Assembly (NCBI GenBank): GCA_964036045.1
Contig: OZ038387.1
Span: forward strand, 61,631,604-61,695,603
Source of the DNA: Eutreptiella sp. 'Long Island Sound 2002'
Lineage: Eukaryota; Euglenozoa; Euglenophyceae; Eutreptiales; Eutreptiaceae
Direction of reading: 5' to 3'
DNA: 64,000 bases
In this document: positions 12,701 to 25,400 of the stretch, piece by piece
Position numbering within the stretch: the stretch's first letter is position 1
Layout: each line of letters starts with the position of its first letter
Made by a program: the position numbers and the translations under genes
The notes under the pieces: generated by a model
What the model saw: only the letters and a program-made list of their open reading frames with translations
Databases searched by the model: none
Told to the model about the DNA's origin: nothing

Positions 12701-15180
12701 CCAGAGAAGTGTAACCCAGACTTACACTCCTTCAGATCTATGTCCATGCATGAGCACTTGAGCAACTCTCAGCTCAGGTGTAGATGAAATGACCACCCGA
12801 CTGTGGTGTGTAAGTTCACAGTCGAACTGGGGAGGCATGGACTGGCAACTACACGGGTACTTAATGTGAGCACAACCCCTCAGGGTAATGGTTGTGACTG
12901 ATTTCGTTCTGGCACAAGTGATGTTAAGAAATCTCTGCAGGAATGGAGAAGTGAATCCCAATCCGGTGTCCCTTCCCCGCTGCCCCTCGCAGACCACTGT
13001 CCACTGAGGGTGACGGGTCAACCTATTTTCTCAGATTTATGCACACGCAGCACATGAGCGAGCGGACGGGGACCGGGAACACAGGAATAGGAAATTGGAC
13101 ACATGGAATACGGGCTGAAGAGCCAAACCAGTGCCTGTCGCGCCTAAAACGGACTTACGGCAACACAGCCACACCATCGTTTGACCACAACACTGCTGGG
13201 ACAGCTATTCCGAACAATTCCAAAACTCACAGAGCATAGTAAATCGCCTGCATGCTGCGTTGCTCTCCTGGTTGCAGACGCAGGCTTTCTGTACTTCATT
13301 CGTGAGGGGAGTTGGACGGAGCAGTCGCGCAGCCCGGCTTTTTGGAGGCATGTACACAGAATCGCCCAAAACAGCACAACGACTGATTGTGGTGATACAC
13401 TGGATGCTGACACTTCGGAGGTGTACCTACGTGCGCACGCACACCGTGCACCTGGGCGCAACAGCAGCTGCAAACTTTGAGCGGCCCGCGCCTTGGAACT
13501 GGAATGACCATTCTTCTGCGCTTATGTTTGGTAACTCACCACAAGCCACATTGACGCAACTTGTGGCTTTGGGTGGGTGGCTTTTGTTCACCACCAGACA
13601 CAGATGCAGTGTTCCGGTCCTTGGTCCATCTGTAAGAGCCATTCGCAGACCACTGTCCACTGAGGGTCATAATCATGATCGTCCACTACAATGCTCTCAT
13701 TGGAACACAGCTGCACGCAGTTGGATTGACTGGATACATTCAATTTCTGCGGCAAAAGGGTGGATGGGCCGTGGCTGATGTGGACGCAATGACAGAGAAA
13801 ACCTGAAGGAGCATGCATGAAACCATGGAAGGTCGAAGAGTCGAAAGCATTAGCAGGAAGAATACTTCTTTCATGCACAACTGAATAATAAAAGACAAAA
13901 AAAACCCAACTTGGCATTTCGCAGCACTGTTTCCAAAGACCTTTCATGTCCCGCGATTGGGGTTCCACAAAGGTCTGGAAAATCACATGTGTCTGCCATG
14001 CATCTGCATCGTTTGATGTCTTTTTGTTGGGCAACCTTTTGGATCCCACAACGGAAAGATAACATATTTTGTGATGAAAACTGCCACATTGCAGAACATG
14101 AATGAGACCGAGTACACAGCAAAGCCATACACATTTCAGTGCTTCATGAATACCCTGGATGCAACTTGCCTCAATCGCCCAGTACTTTTTGGGGACCGGC
14201 ATTTGTCTCTCCAATGTTGGGGCCTTCTTGAACTGCCGAAGAATATGCGGGGCCCACACGTATGCATGAAAAGAATGTTGTTAGTGGTCAAACACAGACA
14301 GTCATACAGGAATGTCATGAAAAAGCTGCAGTCATAAGGGGGTGGTCAATACAGGACATATGCGGTCTTCGCAATCTGTGGCAGTGATCGCAATCCACTC
14401 TAAGCAAGACAAGAGGATTGGGAAACACCAGCAGTGCAATACGGGACACACAATCCATTGAAGGGACTGCAGAAGGGCCCGTTACAGGACCATTGATCAT
14501 TCAGACGGGCATCCACACAGCTACAGCACAGAGCTTTACAAGAGATGCCCCTCGACACGTGCGTCAGGGGGGGCAACCTGAAACTGCAAAAAAGCCACTG
14601 CATTCGACGATGCGTCCTGCATATCTTGGAAGACAGCAGCTAATCGTGAACAAAGCTTGCAGCGTGTTGGGATTGTTGTTGAATTTTGTGTTGAAAGGGC
14701 AAATGGTGATGAGGAGGCGCGGTTGTCAGCGATCAGCTAGGAAGGTTGGAAACAGACAGTCCAGGAAACCTCCATATGGGACGGTGGGGGTGTGCCAGAT
14801 GTTCTGTCATGTCGTGTGTTCCCGTTATCGGATTTAAAGAAGAACTTCGTCGCTTTCAGTTGGCACTGAGGCTACCCCACATGGAAATCTCCCTCACCGT
14901 TGTCACCAAAAGTGTTCCATCTGACCACGGATGGACTTAATGCGCACCACTCCAGATAGAGCCGGAGTTTTGCTTCCTCTTCATATATCTACGAATATGT
15001 AGTATGACGCAGGCAACCAACAAGGGCCAAGGCGAGTTACCGGGAGGCACCAAAGGATTGGATTCCAGGCTAAGACTAAGACAGCAGGGCAAGACAAGAT
15101 GTAGAGCAGACTACGGCCATGCTGGGGATCCAGCGATGGGGGATTTGTTGCCAAGGGCAGGACCGTCAGCAAAGCACTCT
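9777..15180. other. No gene supported; a shared 25-mer recurs three times
   Basis: TCGCAGACCACTGTCCACTG or a close variant occurs at about 11579, 12986 and 13646. A 223-codon minus frame at 13588-14259 is open but I cannot defend it as a gene. Otherwise nothing recognisable. Confidence 0.4.
11211..11270. repeat. 30-bp tandem duplication
   Basis: AGGGAAATACAGAAAATAAA plus AGCAAGAGCT, present twice. Confidence 0.95.
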
Positions 15181-15336
15181 GCGAAAAGTTGTAGTGCTGC
15201 AGAAAATGCAAAAGGACAGTACGCGCTGCTGCACTGCGTTGCGGTGCAGCACCGAATACCACACGTTGCGGCGACCAATTTGTTCTCGGCGGCCACTGTT
15301 TCATGTTACAGGCGAGGACCTCTCGTGCTCGACGTT

Positions 15337-16095
15337 TTACAGCGCTCTCAGGCACTTCTTGTTCTCGTTGGCCATCATTACCTTTGGACGAAACTGGCGC
15401 CACTGCACGTGGCAGTGGTTGCAGAAGTAGTACGAATGACTTCTCTTTGCACGCAGGTGCTTCCAGTGAGCTTTATGGTCACACCGGCCATTTGGGAAGA
15501 ATGGAAAGCGCTCAGAGTCCACCGCTTCCTCTCGCTTGACGTCTCCGTTATCTGCGGTTGCAGCTTCTGGCGGTGAAGCGATGACTGACTGCTTTAGCAG
15601 GATGTCGGGTAGCACAATCACTGGCAAAGCAGCCGACAAAGGAATGTCCACAGCAACACTCGCGCTGGTGGGAGGTCCGTATTGAGTCCCACCGTGCTCA
15701 ACTTTGGGGAAGTACTCGTTTATAGCGGGGCACTGGGGCGTCATGCCGTTGGCGCACACCTTGTGCCACCTGAAGAGCTCGCCAATGCCTGAGGCTTGTG
15801 ATTTCCTGTCAAGGGTGTTGGCCTTGAGGGAAGTGGCAGCGGGACAATATTGTGTGGCAACCATTTTGATGAGAGTTGTAGAGAGCCTGACAGCAAAGTC
15901 ACAGAAACGGAAAAGGCAGGCAAAACGATGTTCAACTGGTGCATCAATTATCCCGAACCTATGTCGCCCCTTCCTTTGGATGTAAGCCCCTCTGCCAAAA
16001 AAAATTGAGCGCTCATTTGAACAAGAAGCAGTTCCATCCCCCATTTCAATCGGATGCCTGCATTGCTTACATCCAGCTCGTATGTTGACCAACAT
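15337..16095 (-). CDS. Unrecognised protein with C-terminal Cys/His zinc-binding-like module
   Basis: The frame is open from 16119; the first ATG is 16095 and another plausible start is 15864. Codon use from 15864 downward is clearly coding-like. The C-terminal part reads GRCDHKAHWKHLRAKR, then YYFCNHCHVQW: a C-x3-H spacing, a basic LRAKR helix and a C-x2-C followed by W, which would fit a small zinc ribbon or treble clef binding nucleic acid. The middle is Ala/Pro/Val-rich and probably flexible. An AAG|gtaatg donor at 15381 just after the module suggests the last codons here may be intronic, with a possible next exon starting at 15196 after cattttctgcag. I do not recognise the family. The N-terminal third could be intron. 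Confidence 0.6.
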   Translation of the reverse strand: MLVNIRAGCKQCRHPIEMGDGTASCSNERSIFFGRGAYIQRKGRHRFGIIDAPVEHRFACLFRFCDFAVRLSTTLIKMVATQYCPAATSLKANTLDRKSQASGIGELFRWHKVCANGMTPQCPAINEYFPKVEHGGTQYGPPTSASVAVDIPLSAALPVIVLPDILLKQSVIASPPEAATADNGDVKREEAVDSERFPFFPNGRCDHKAHWKHLRAKRSHSYYFCNHCHVQWRQFRPKVMMANENKKCLRAL

Positions 16096-16119
16096 TTTGT
16101 TTGAATTTTTTTGGTGCAA

Positions 16120-17705
16120 TTAAAGAAACCAAACCTCAAAAACCCATGGTTTGAACTGATGAACCGGAAATTCTGTGAGCAGAAAGGGTAACAGGATGCG
16201 CACTCCGGGATTGGGATTTTCCTCGCCGTCAGGCCCGTCTGTAAATTTTTTGCCGTAAAGGGACCACAGGGGGCAGAATTTGCGAGGTTGTTTTAGGTTT
16301 CACTTGTGCTGTAGTGATCATCGCGATTCCGTGGGGGGCACCACGGCCCACGCCGCCCCACAGCTGGGATCATCCGAAATATGGGGCTTTACAAGTTCAG
16401 TAGGGGCTATGGTTCGTGAGGATCAGTCCAAAATCGTTTTTGGCAAATCCGGTAGCCTACCTTATGGCAACCAATTTATAGCACTGTGATTACTTTTGAA
16501 GCGACTTGTAGGGAAGAAAAGCTTGTTGCACCGTCTCGTGCGACTCATGGAGGTGGTTTTGCGGCTTTGCGGCGCCACTTGGGCCTCTCTATCAGCGCCA
16601 AATACACGCGTGAAATCCCCACGCAGTGAAATCAATGCCATTTCGTTTCTCTTGTTCTTGGATTCCTTTGAACATTTTTACTATCAGTTGTGAATTATGG
16701 ATCAGCTCCCTTGCAAGCTCCCCCATGACCCTCATTCACATTTTTTTTTGATAAGAATATGTGAGAAAAGAGCAACTTTTCGGATTTTCTCATTTTGTTT
16801 ATATTTCTTCAACTAGCTTCTAGGAATTCTTAAAAGAAAGATTTGGTTTGATGGCATCCAGTGCGAGCCGTATGAAGTAGCTATGTTACCCATGCGAGAA
16901 GACAGATTGTAGGCGGCCATCCACAATGTGGCGGTCTTTACTGCAAGACTCTCGCCCTCACATCCCATGATCGCGTCCCTACATGGCACATGTGCCGATT
17001 TGTTTCAAATGGTCAGAACACCCGTTGTCGTGGATGAACCTGTGCCTGTTTGTCCAGCCCGCCCCAACCCCGGTGGATAGCACTACCTATGCAGCTTTGG
17101 AAACTACACCATCATCACACCTAGGGGAACCTAGGGAACCTTGTTGCACCCAATCTTGTAAACCTCCCAAATTGAAAATTGTGGTACTGAAAGAGGGTTC
17201 TAAGGGTTCCATATCTGTTTGCTGACTAAAAAAAAGGGACTGTGCTTCACCACAGTGGAGTGGGTTGATGTTCTTTCAAAAATGGGGTAGACCCTGTGTT
17301 GCACCCTTGCTGCGTCCCCTAGTTGCGCAACAACCCCCCTTGTTGCACTCTGTGGTTGCACGCTACGAAACATGCACAAGACATTCTTTTTTTCACACTT
17401 CTCGCCTATTGCAACCGCTTGTGGCCAAATAGGATCTCAGCCTTTGCCACTTGCACTTTCAATGCAAGCAAACACACATCTAGGCTATTGATATTGAACA
17501 CATGGCCCATGGAAAGTTTGGGTAACCTTGGTTGAACCAAGGCCCACCCCTTGCAACTGTTGTGCCAATGTCTCTTAAAAAAGGCTGTTTTCCTTTTCAC
17601 TGGTGATGCTTGGAAAAAACATATGTTCCTAGAATGTTGGGCAAAATAGGGTGAGTGAGCACATATCGAACGCACCCATGTGTTCACTTTCCAACCTAAA
17701 TTACC
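16120..17705. other. No gene seen
   Basis: No frame with sustained coding character. AT-rich around 16.7-16.9 kb; some stretches at 17.4-17.7 kb may continue the decayed gene at 17.7-18.2 kb. Confidence 0.4.
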
Positions 17706-18184
17706 TCATGCCTCGCGGAATCGGTCAACCGCACTAGTGTACATGGCAACATCAATATTGGAAAAAAAAATTTGCCTCAAAATTTGTGGATGTTGGCCCA
17801 ATTGTGGAAGAGGAAGCGCCATCCATATCAAATCGATAAGGGTCTGCACATCCCACATATGGCTCTTCGCAATGGTGACAATGTCACCTGCCCATTCTGG
17901 CTTGGCCATAAAACCATTTGCATTGGCTAGGTCAAATTTTTCGTCCTTGGTTCTATTGGTGCTGCTATCTGGTCAGCCCCAGGTATCTCCTTGCATGCCT
18001 CTTTTATGTCTGGCATCAATGCATCTAGCTCACGCACACCAACGTAGATCTCCCTCTTGTAGAATTTCTTTCTTATTCTGTTCGCAACAATGCACCAAAT
18101 GCAACATGTTGCATGAGCATAATCCCCGACCCTCCCTCCAATAGTGATGCAACGGAGATAGGCACCCCATCCTACATCACACAC
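17706..18184 (-). pseudogene. Coding-like relic with a frameshift, unrecognised
   Basis: Two adjacent stretches in different frames read like one protein: KREIYVGVRELDALMPDIKE and downstream PEWAGDIVTIAKSHMWDVQT followed by LIDLIWMALPLPQLGQHP. They overlap near 17925-17945, where a one-base shift would connect them. The second frame stops at 17706. No catalytic motif is recognisable. It may be a decayed transposase or host gene. A very short intron is a less likely explanation for the frame change. Confidence 0.4.
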
Positions 18185-18668
18185 ACTTTAGGCTGTAAAT
18201 ACAAATCCAATTAGCCAAGATGAAACCCGCCTAGACGCCTCTGTACCACTGTGCAAATAGAAACTATCTAAACCATGGCCAATGGACATGAGTCATATCG
18301 TGAGGCTGGGCGAAACGCTGGAACTGTCGGTCTTCATTTTAGTATACCTTATCTTCGCAGTGTCCCCCCCATCCTTTACCCGTTTTTTTGAAAACAATAT
18401 CTCGCCAATGCGGCCTCTCAACTTTCTCCCTTATCCTTTAACCGTTTTTTGAAAACACTATCCAATCAACGTGGCCTCTCGACTTTCTATCACAAACACT
18501 CTGAAAAAGCAACAGTAGCGACAGCAACAGCAGCGAGCAATTGTAGCCGTAGATTCCCGATCAACACCCAACACATATATGGCACGAAGTCGCCCCCCTC
18601 CGTACCTTGAAGGTAAAACGAAGGGAGGGGGGGGGCTACGAAGAAAGAGGGGGAGGCGGGGGAGGCAT

Positions 18669-19078
18669 TTACCCGTGCACACAAGAAGGCGGTGAATAGT
18701 TGGTAGACGCGGTCTGACACATGCAAACGCAGCCTGCTAATTGTCGTCACTGTCAGCATTTTGTAGACGCGAAGTGCCAATATTTGGGAAAGAAGCCAAA
18801 GGCCCCCCTTCTCCAAAAACAGACTGCTAACAGCGCTTACGCGTGCACACGTGAAGGCGGACTATAGTTTGTAGACAGACTGCCACAACTAGACACGGTC
18901 AGCTAATTGTAGACACTGTCAGCATGTTGCAGACGCAAAGTGCCAATAGTTGGGAAAGGGGCCAAACGCCCCTTTCCCCACAAACGGTCCGCCAACAGTT
19001 TTTACCAGTGCACACATGCATGTCTCTTGAGCGAGCGAGGAAGATGTATTGGTGCAGGTCTCGAGCGAAAGCGCATGA
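18669..19078. repeat. Two tandem copies of a dispersed element also found inverted at 54.2-54.4 kb
   Basis: Both copies run from GTGCACAC..GAAGGCGG through GTAGAC, AAGTGCCAATA and TTGGGAAAG; the second extends to a CTTGAGCGAGCGAGGAAG end. Confidence 0.75.
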
Positions 19079-19089
19079 TACGGGAGGGT

Positions 19090-19236
19090 TTGGGCGGGGG
19101 GTGGGGGGGGCGACTTCGTGCCGACAATTGCCAACATCACCAAACAATCTGCACAGCCTACTCCCGGTTGGGCGGGGGGTGGGGGGGGCGACTTCGTGCC
19201 GACAATTGCCAACATCACCAAACAATCGGCACAGCC
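19090..19236. repeat. 78-bp tandem duplication
   Basis: Unit TTGGGCGGGGGGTGGGGGGG then CGACTTCGTGCCGACAATTG, present twice with few differences. A related fragment (GGGGGCTACTTCATGCCG) occurs at 54.5 kb. Confidence 0.9.
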
Positions 19237-19534
19237 TCACTCCCTGCCACCTAGCCACCCCAATCTACCCCACTGGTGCAAAATAGCTCTTGCACCTGCG
19301 CGTGCATGTATAAAAAAAACACCCTAACACACTCAACAGACTCCATTGCAATGAATCAGTGCTGGCAACAGAACGTGACCCAAGAATGTTCCATGAATAC
19401 TCTACAATATTCACAATGCAGCACCACCTTAGGAAGACTTTTTCAATCCAGCAGGAGGCATTTCAGGTGACTGGCTGGTTGGATGCTTCTCTGATCACTC
19501 CAGATGCTCGCAATGCGCACATTGGAACGCTGAA

Positions 19535-19723
19535 TTACAAGCGTGCCCTCGCATGGCCCAACAGCTCATTTGTCATCCTATTCCCGAATCCCTTATTCTG
19601 AGGGCTATCGTCATCCTGACATTGTGCCAGCAAACCACTCAACCTAGAAAGCACTTGGCTGGAGGAGGGCATCGAAGAAGTGGAAAGGGAGAAGATGGGA
19701 GCAACGCACCACACAAGCTCCAC
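19535..19723 (-). CDS. Possible terminal exon fragment, unrecognised
   Basis: Minus-strand frame with a Ser-rich start, LSRLSGLLAQCQDDDSPQNK and a basic C-terminus before the stop. Composition is coding-like but the fragment is short, has no domain and has no demonstrated link to the fragment at 20.2 kb. Confidence 0.22.
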   Translation of the reverse strand: MELVWCVAPIFSLSTSSMPSSSQVLSRLSGLLAQCQDDDSPQNKGFGNRMTNELLGHARARL

Positions 19724-20213
19724 AGCGTGGATGTGGAACCCTCACATCATGATCACGACTCCCAGAGCATGGCCGCACTGGAGCGTGAAATCGGACCCAT
19801 GGGTCGAGGGCCTTGGGCTAAGGCAGATCAGGTCAGAACGCCTCTGTCTTTTGTTCACGGCACGAAGGGCCGCAGCATCAGGTACGCTGCTGAAATGACA
19901 TTTTCTTGTACATGTCTCAAGCAAATCCCCCTGACCAAAACAGATAAAGGAGGGGGCTCCCCTCCTTCCTATGGTCCATGGAACTCGGCTCTGCTGAGCC
20001 CCAACCCATACCCGTTGACAGCTCCCCTTCCCTGCAAAATCGTGGGAAACCCCCTGAAAAGGAGAGCACTGATGTTTTGGCAAAGGTAGAGCGGCAGGTT
20101 GCCTCCTGGAAGCATTCTCTGAAAGGCAGTGGTGCCCAGTCAGCCACCCCTTGAAAGCATCCCTCAATGCCCAATCATCGTTGAGCCCGCCTCAACGGTA
20201 TTTGTCCTTGCCA

Positions 20214-20378
20214 TCAGCCATACAATGCACATAATGACATGCCAAAATAGTCACCCTTGAGCAATGCTTGGGGGCGACACAGGGCACGCAACTTCATGAG
20301 ATCCGAAATGATGTGATGCAGGAAGTCAGCTGAGCCATAGGCCATTACTTCTAACTGAGGAATCAAAGATGCCATCAT
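20214..20378 (-). CDS. Exon-like fragment, unrecognised
   Basis: After acceptor-like tgcaacctgtgtgcag comes a 54-codon frame that reads naturally (QLEVMAYGSADFLHHIISDL, PQALLKGDYFGMSLCALYG) and ends in TGA. The frame is also open upstream to 20513. It may be the terminal exon of a gene whose other parts I cannot place. Confidence 0.35.
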   Translation of the reverse strand: MMASLIPQLEVMAYGSADFLHHIISDLMKLRALCRPQALLKGDYFGMSLCALYG

Positions 20379-20519
20379 CTGCACACAGGTTGCAATGCAG
20401 ACCCAACAAAGTGGACCTGTGTTCGCATCCGTGTCTGTTCGAAGGGTATGTAGGGGCAACAGACACGGCCCCAAAACACAGGGATACGCGAGAAACGCGA
20501 AACACCGAACCATCCCACA

Positions 20520-22382
20520 ACCTTTTTCACGGAAATCCCCGACTTGGCTTCAGAACCCCCAAAACACCCCACAACGGATATCGCCAACAGCACAGAAGTG
20601 CGCAGCTCAATGCGCATCCCATAACGCACCTGACTGCCGGGGCGAAACAGAAACTTGCAGAGGCGACTATCCGGTGATGAAGCCAAAGGGCAAGAGCAAA
20701 CAAATGCCTCGCCCCACACTTGCAGACGTGCGCAACAGAAATGTTTTTTCTTTGGCACATAAAGGAGCCTTCACCATATTCTGGCCCCTGACCGATCCTT
20801 TGCTCATGGGATGCTCGGGCCCCAAGAAACCAACCAAAGCCCGCAACCCTTTTCTGCATCTCCGTGGTTTGTGTGCTGTTGCTTCTGCAATCCGTCAGTG
20901 TCCAATCCCACAAAACCACCGCGATTTACGAAGCGTTGTTATGCTGATCACCTCGTTGAATCAGCAGATTTCGTATCCCGCTTCTTAACAGAAGCAGAAA
21001 ATTGCAACAGCTTCATATATTTGGGGCAGCAGAAGCTGCCCAGCGTGGTCACCTGTTTGCATTCCCCCTGAACCCACACCACACGTAGTGGTCTGGCGCT
21101 CCCACACGCATACCGGCTGTAAATCCAAAATCGTGGCACGAAGTTTTGCAATGGCAGGGTCGTGTTTAGCTTCAAGGTGATAGGCGGGATGATCCCTTGG
21201 GGCAGCAATCTACATTGGGGGTGTAAGAAGGCTTGGAGAGGATGGAGGCAGGAAAATGGGGCTAAGGAGGGCAGGAGTATGGGAAGAAATAGGCGGCAGG
21301 GATGTTGACAATGCGTGCTGCTGTCCAGAAAAATTTATCAGCAAGGCAGATGCAGAATTTCCTGCATGGAAGAATCAGACCTGTGAGGGGCAGTGTCGAG
21401 GCAGCTTCAGTGGTGGTGGGTGCTTCTGCACGGTGACAGAATATGGTCAGAGGCCAATTGGATGGACTGAAGGCCAGCACCCGGTGCTTACACACATGTT
21501 TGCTGATTTGATGTCATGATGAGTGGATCCAGGAAAGTGTGTGACTGCGTGCACCCTGGGATAAGGTGACGTCTGACTCAATCCCCATTTCTGGACCACG
21601 GGTTGCACCGGGGGGGGGGGGGGGGCCTTCCGTCCTTTTCCCTGTGCCGAAAATGACAGAGTAATTCGGGCAATCACCGGAATTACTCTGAAGGGTCCGC
21701 ACAACGATTTGAGACCCACAAAGACGTGCTGCATCCAATCATTGAAGGGGCAGAATTGCAGTCCCAGCGGGCATGATTCCCGTGAATCACCGGCTGTGGT
21801 CTGAATGCAGATGGTCTGAACGCGCTGCAGGGGTCAAATGTAACGGGTCAGAGGTTAGCGAAGGACAACGCCTTTGCAATGAAATTGTTGGATGAGACGC
21901 CTGTTGTCCAAAAAAAAATCATCCCTTCTTTTCCCTCTCCTGCACACGGTGCGGGATGTGTTGCATCCGCCGACACACCATGGCCCTTGTGGAAGATTGG
22001 AAGGCCGGAAAGAGCTCCAGAACAGGCAGGTTTGGCGCACAGTGGTCCATGAGGGGCACAAAAGCCAAGCACTTGAGCCCCAGCGCCTGCATCCATCAAT
22101 CGCAGCCTGCTTCCAAAACGCGAGCACCTGATCGACAGCTTTGGAAGGGGGGTACAGGTCCCGTTTCAGCGGGTGCTTGGCATAGCCCACGCTGAAATGC
22201 AAAACAAACCCCCCCTCCGCTGCGGGAGGAACAAAATCACAGCGCGCAGGGCACGGCCGCAGGTATGACAGGCACTGATCAAATGGTAATAACGACGACA
22301 GTCGCTCTCACAGGCCGGCGCATCCAAAAGAGCAGCCCTGTGCAGGCGTGCCACAGTGGGGCCACCCTCCAACTTCAACGTG
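20520..22382. other. Downstream flank of the TPR-J gene; no gene supported
   Basis: A 197-codon plus frame (20395-20988) and several minus frames are open but lack domains. The 3' UTR and poly(A) site of the TPR-J gene should lie in 21.5-22.38 kb; I see no clear AATAAA on the transcribed strand. Confidence 0.35.
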
Positions 22383-22471
22383 TCACTGCCAGCCCCAGCG
22401 CCGGCGGGCGTGCCGCTGCGCATACACATCGTGGAATGGCTCGTCTCTGAAGAACTCATAGAACGCCGCCT
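22383..22471 (-). CDS. Exon 19, C-terminal tail and stop
   Basis: Acceptor ttgtgtgtcacag. Encodes [20 protein letters not shown] and a Trp/Arg-rich end before TGA at 22383-22385. The tail is short and aromatic; I do not recognise it as a domain. Confidence 0.9.
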
Positions 22472-25400
22472 CTGTGACACACAAAAGCGAGGACGATGGG
22501 CTGTGCCATGAGCATACACGAAGGGCCGTATCGGCGGGGACACCGCACTTCGGAGTTTTGCAGGGTTGGGGTGCAGCGTGTGGGAACACAAATAGGCCGG
22601 GGGGGGGGGGGGGGCATCTACCATCCACCAACCGAACCTACTGGACGTGCACAGCATCCCTGCCAGGCATCGTTGGTGGCCTGATTTGAATGAGTGTCCC
22701 GTGCTTGGGCGTGGTCCCGTCTCGCACACCTGAGCGGTACCGTCGGTCTGTGTACGAACCGCCGGGGGCACGGCGATCGTACTCCTTCCGCTTCTGGTCA
22801 TCGGACAGCACGCCGTACGCCTCACTGATTTCCTTGAACTTCTTCTCTGCCTGCGAGAGATCAGCATTGGAATTGGGACGAGACGTGCCACTCAGCTGCG
22901 GCATGCCATAGGCCAAGGGGAATGCGCCTTCCCGCCGGAAGCTGCCGCCTATGGTCCAATCCTCTGCCGGTGGAGGCGGTGGGTGGTCCTTCTGGGTGTT
23001 GATTCATCACGTTTCCAGGCTTTTGCATGAAGAAGAACCCCTTCTTCAATCTGTCATTACAGGGGTGGGGCGGGGATAATTTCGTGCAGGTTTAATTCTG
23101 GGGCAAATTTCGGAGAGGGGAAATTCTACTGCCTTCGCAAGTCCACCTCGCAGAGAATCTACCCCGAGCAATGCACACCCAAATCATGTAAAAAACACAT
23201 AAATACTGCCTAAAACATGCTTTACATAGCTTGGATGGTTGTTGAGAGTGGCCACGATATCAAAAAAAAATAAGTTTCGGAAACTTCGATTTTTGAAAGC
23301 AGGTTGTGCACCAGCCCATGATTTCACGTCTTTCATACGAGCCTTGGCTGGCCCTAGGCATGGCTGGAGACTGCAAAAAACGTCATTTAGCATGCTGATA
23401 GGCATATGCTGTCACAACATCCCCACTTGCACCCCTTAGAGTTCGTCGCACAGGGTCAGTAGGGTCACCAAAAACACCAACATAAGAAAAACAACAAAAA
23501 ACTCCAGGCCATTTTGGAAACGGTCGTCTCCCCTCTTTCGCACGTTCCAGTCCCAACTGTGACTACATTACTAATTCCAACGCTGAAAGTGGATACCACA
23601 GGTTCACTAAGGTCGCCAAAAACGACGAACTGCCTAAACTGCATCAGCGCTCATCCCACTCTGCACATGAACCCTATGGACTCGGAACCTGAAAACATTT
23701 TTTCGGCTCAAATTCAAAAAAAAACCCAAAGATTCATGATTTTTGACCCCGTGAAAGGGGGGGTCATTCTTTCGACATTTTTGACCCCCCCATCCTATCC
23801 CTCCTCACACAAGTGGGTTTCAAGTGGGGGGGGGGGGGGGTGTCTGGGGGTGTCCGGACCAAAAACTCATTGGGGGATGCGTTTATTGGTCCACATAATG
23901 ATTTTACAAGGGTGTAAACCATCAATTCAACCCCTTGAGGTAGGGTATGCGAATGGGCCCCACAAGGGGGGTATGTTGCATTTTGGCCGATATGCAGGCC
24001 TGTCTGACTTTGATCTCACACCCTCTGCGAGGTGATTTCGCCACCCTGACATAACCCTGGCTCCCAAAGCTTACACTGCCTCACGCACACAGTGAATTGC
24101 AACAGCCCCCAGATTTTGCCCGCATCATCCAGGTGTGCCTCCTTTGGACATTGAGGCGGGTAGTTACTAACCACCAGAAACATCAATGTATGGCTCTGGG
24201 TCGGTGGTGTTTACCCGGATGTCGCCCAACCTACGCTACGGCAAGGCACACCACCGCTGCTCCAGACCAGCATCAGTTTGAGCAGGAATTCCCTCCCAGC
24301 GCATGCCAGGATATTTGGGCCAGCAGAAGCAAGTGGCCCACTCTTGTGCCAGAGGATGCCAAAACTTTTGCCGGAGGTCAGTGGCGACTCTGATCGGGCC
24401 CCACAGCCGCTCCCCTTTACAATGGCCCCCAACCATCGGCAGACAGGAGCGAAAGGCACGACAAGACGCACATCTTCGGGTCGAACCGGGGATTTCAGGC
24501 CAAGGGGAAGGGGGAGCACAGCTGCACGCGATCCCATTAGTCCGCTTACACTCCCACAGCCCGGCTGCCCACGCCCAGACCAGCCCTCAATGCATTCACA
24601 CTTTGTCTCGATCACCCTCTGAGGCCTTGTCTGGGTGGTGCTTCAGCGCCAGAGTGCGGTACGCCTTCTTCACCTCGTCCAGGGATGCGGTACGGGAGAT
24701 CCCCAGCACACTGTAATGGTCCTACATCGAAGCAGGGGACGCTCAGAGGGGAGGTGGTGCCATGAAACCGCAATGCGGAACGCAACAAGAATAGAGAGTG
24801 CAGGCGCAGCTCGGGAGGAGCTCCCCTAATTTAGAGGACTGTAAGAGTGATAGAGATGAGTGACAGGCACCAAAATGAGCAAACGGGGCAAACGGGGCAA
24901 ACGGGGCATTGCACTCCTCGCCCTGCATTGTGTGTAACTTGATGCTCCAATACAGGCCTGGGTGGACCTCAGTGAAATCAACAAAACAAACATGACCATA
25001 CTCCCCAGACAGAAGTACATACACAGACAGCCACGTTCAGAAAGGTTGGGGGGAGGGGGGGCGAGGCTACAATTTGACGGTGGAGACGTGTATATTCCAC
25101 CAGTCACTCGTTCAGCAGAATGGACTGAGCTCAGGAAGAGCTCATGGCCAGATGTCCAACAAAGCAAGAGCACACCCCACTGCATGGCTCTGCAGAGATC
25201 CTGTGCAATGGCATGGATGTGACCGTGATGTGCACATGGATAACGTGTGCTCGTGGATATGGTATGCACATGGACGTGGGATCAATATTGATGCACCTGC
25301 CCAATGACCTGCGACTCTCGCAGAAGTGAAACCACATTACGCAGCGCAAAAGGAGCGCCACGTGCCCGCACCCTCAGGTAATAATCACTTCTGGAGGCAG

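Noticed and set aside
13588-14259. 223-codon minus-strand frame with several Cys and Trp
   Set aside because: I tested it by eye against PiggyBac-like patterns and found no ordered catalytic residues; it cannot be supported.
20395-20988. 197-codon plus-strand open frame
   Set aside because: No recognisable domain, codon use not convincing, and it overlaps a better minus-strand exon-like frame region.
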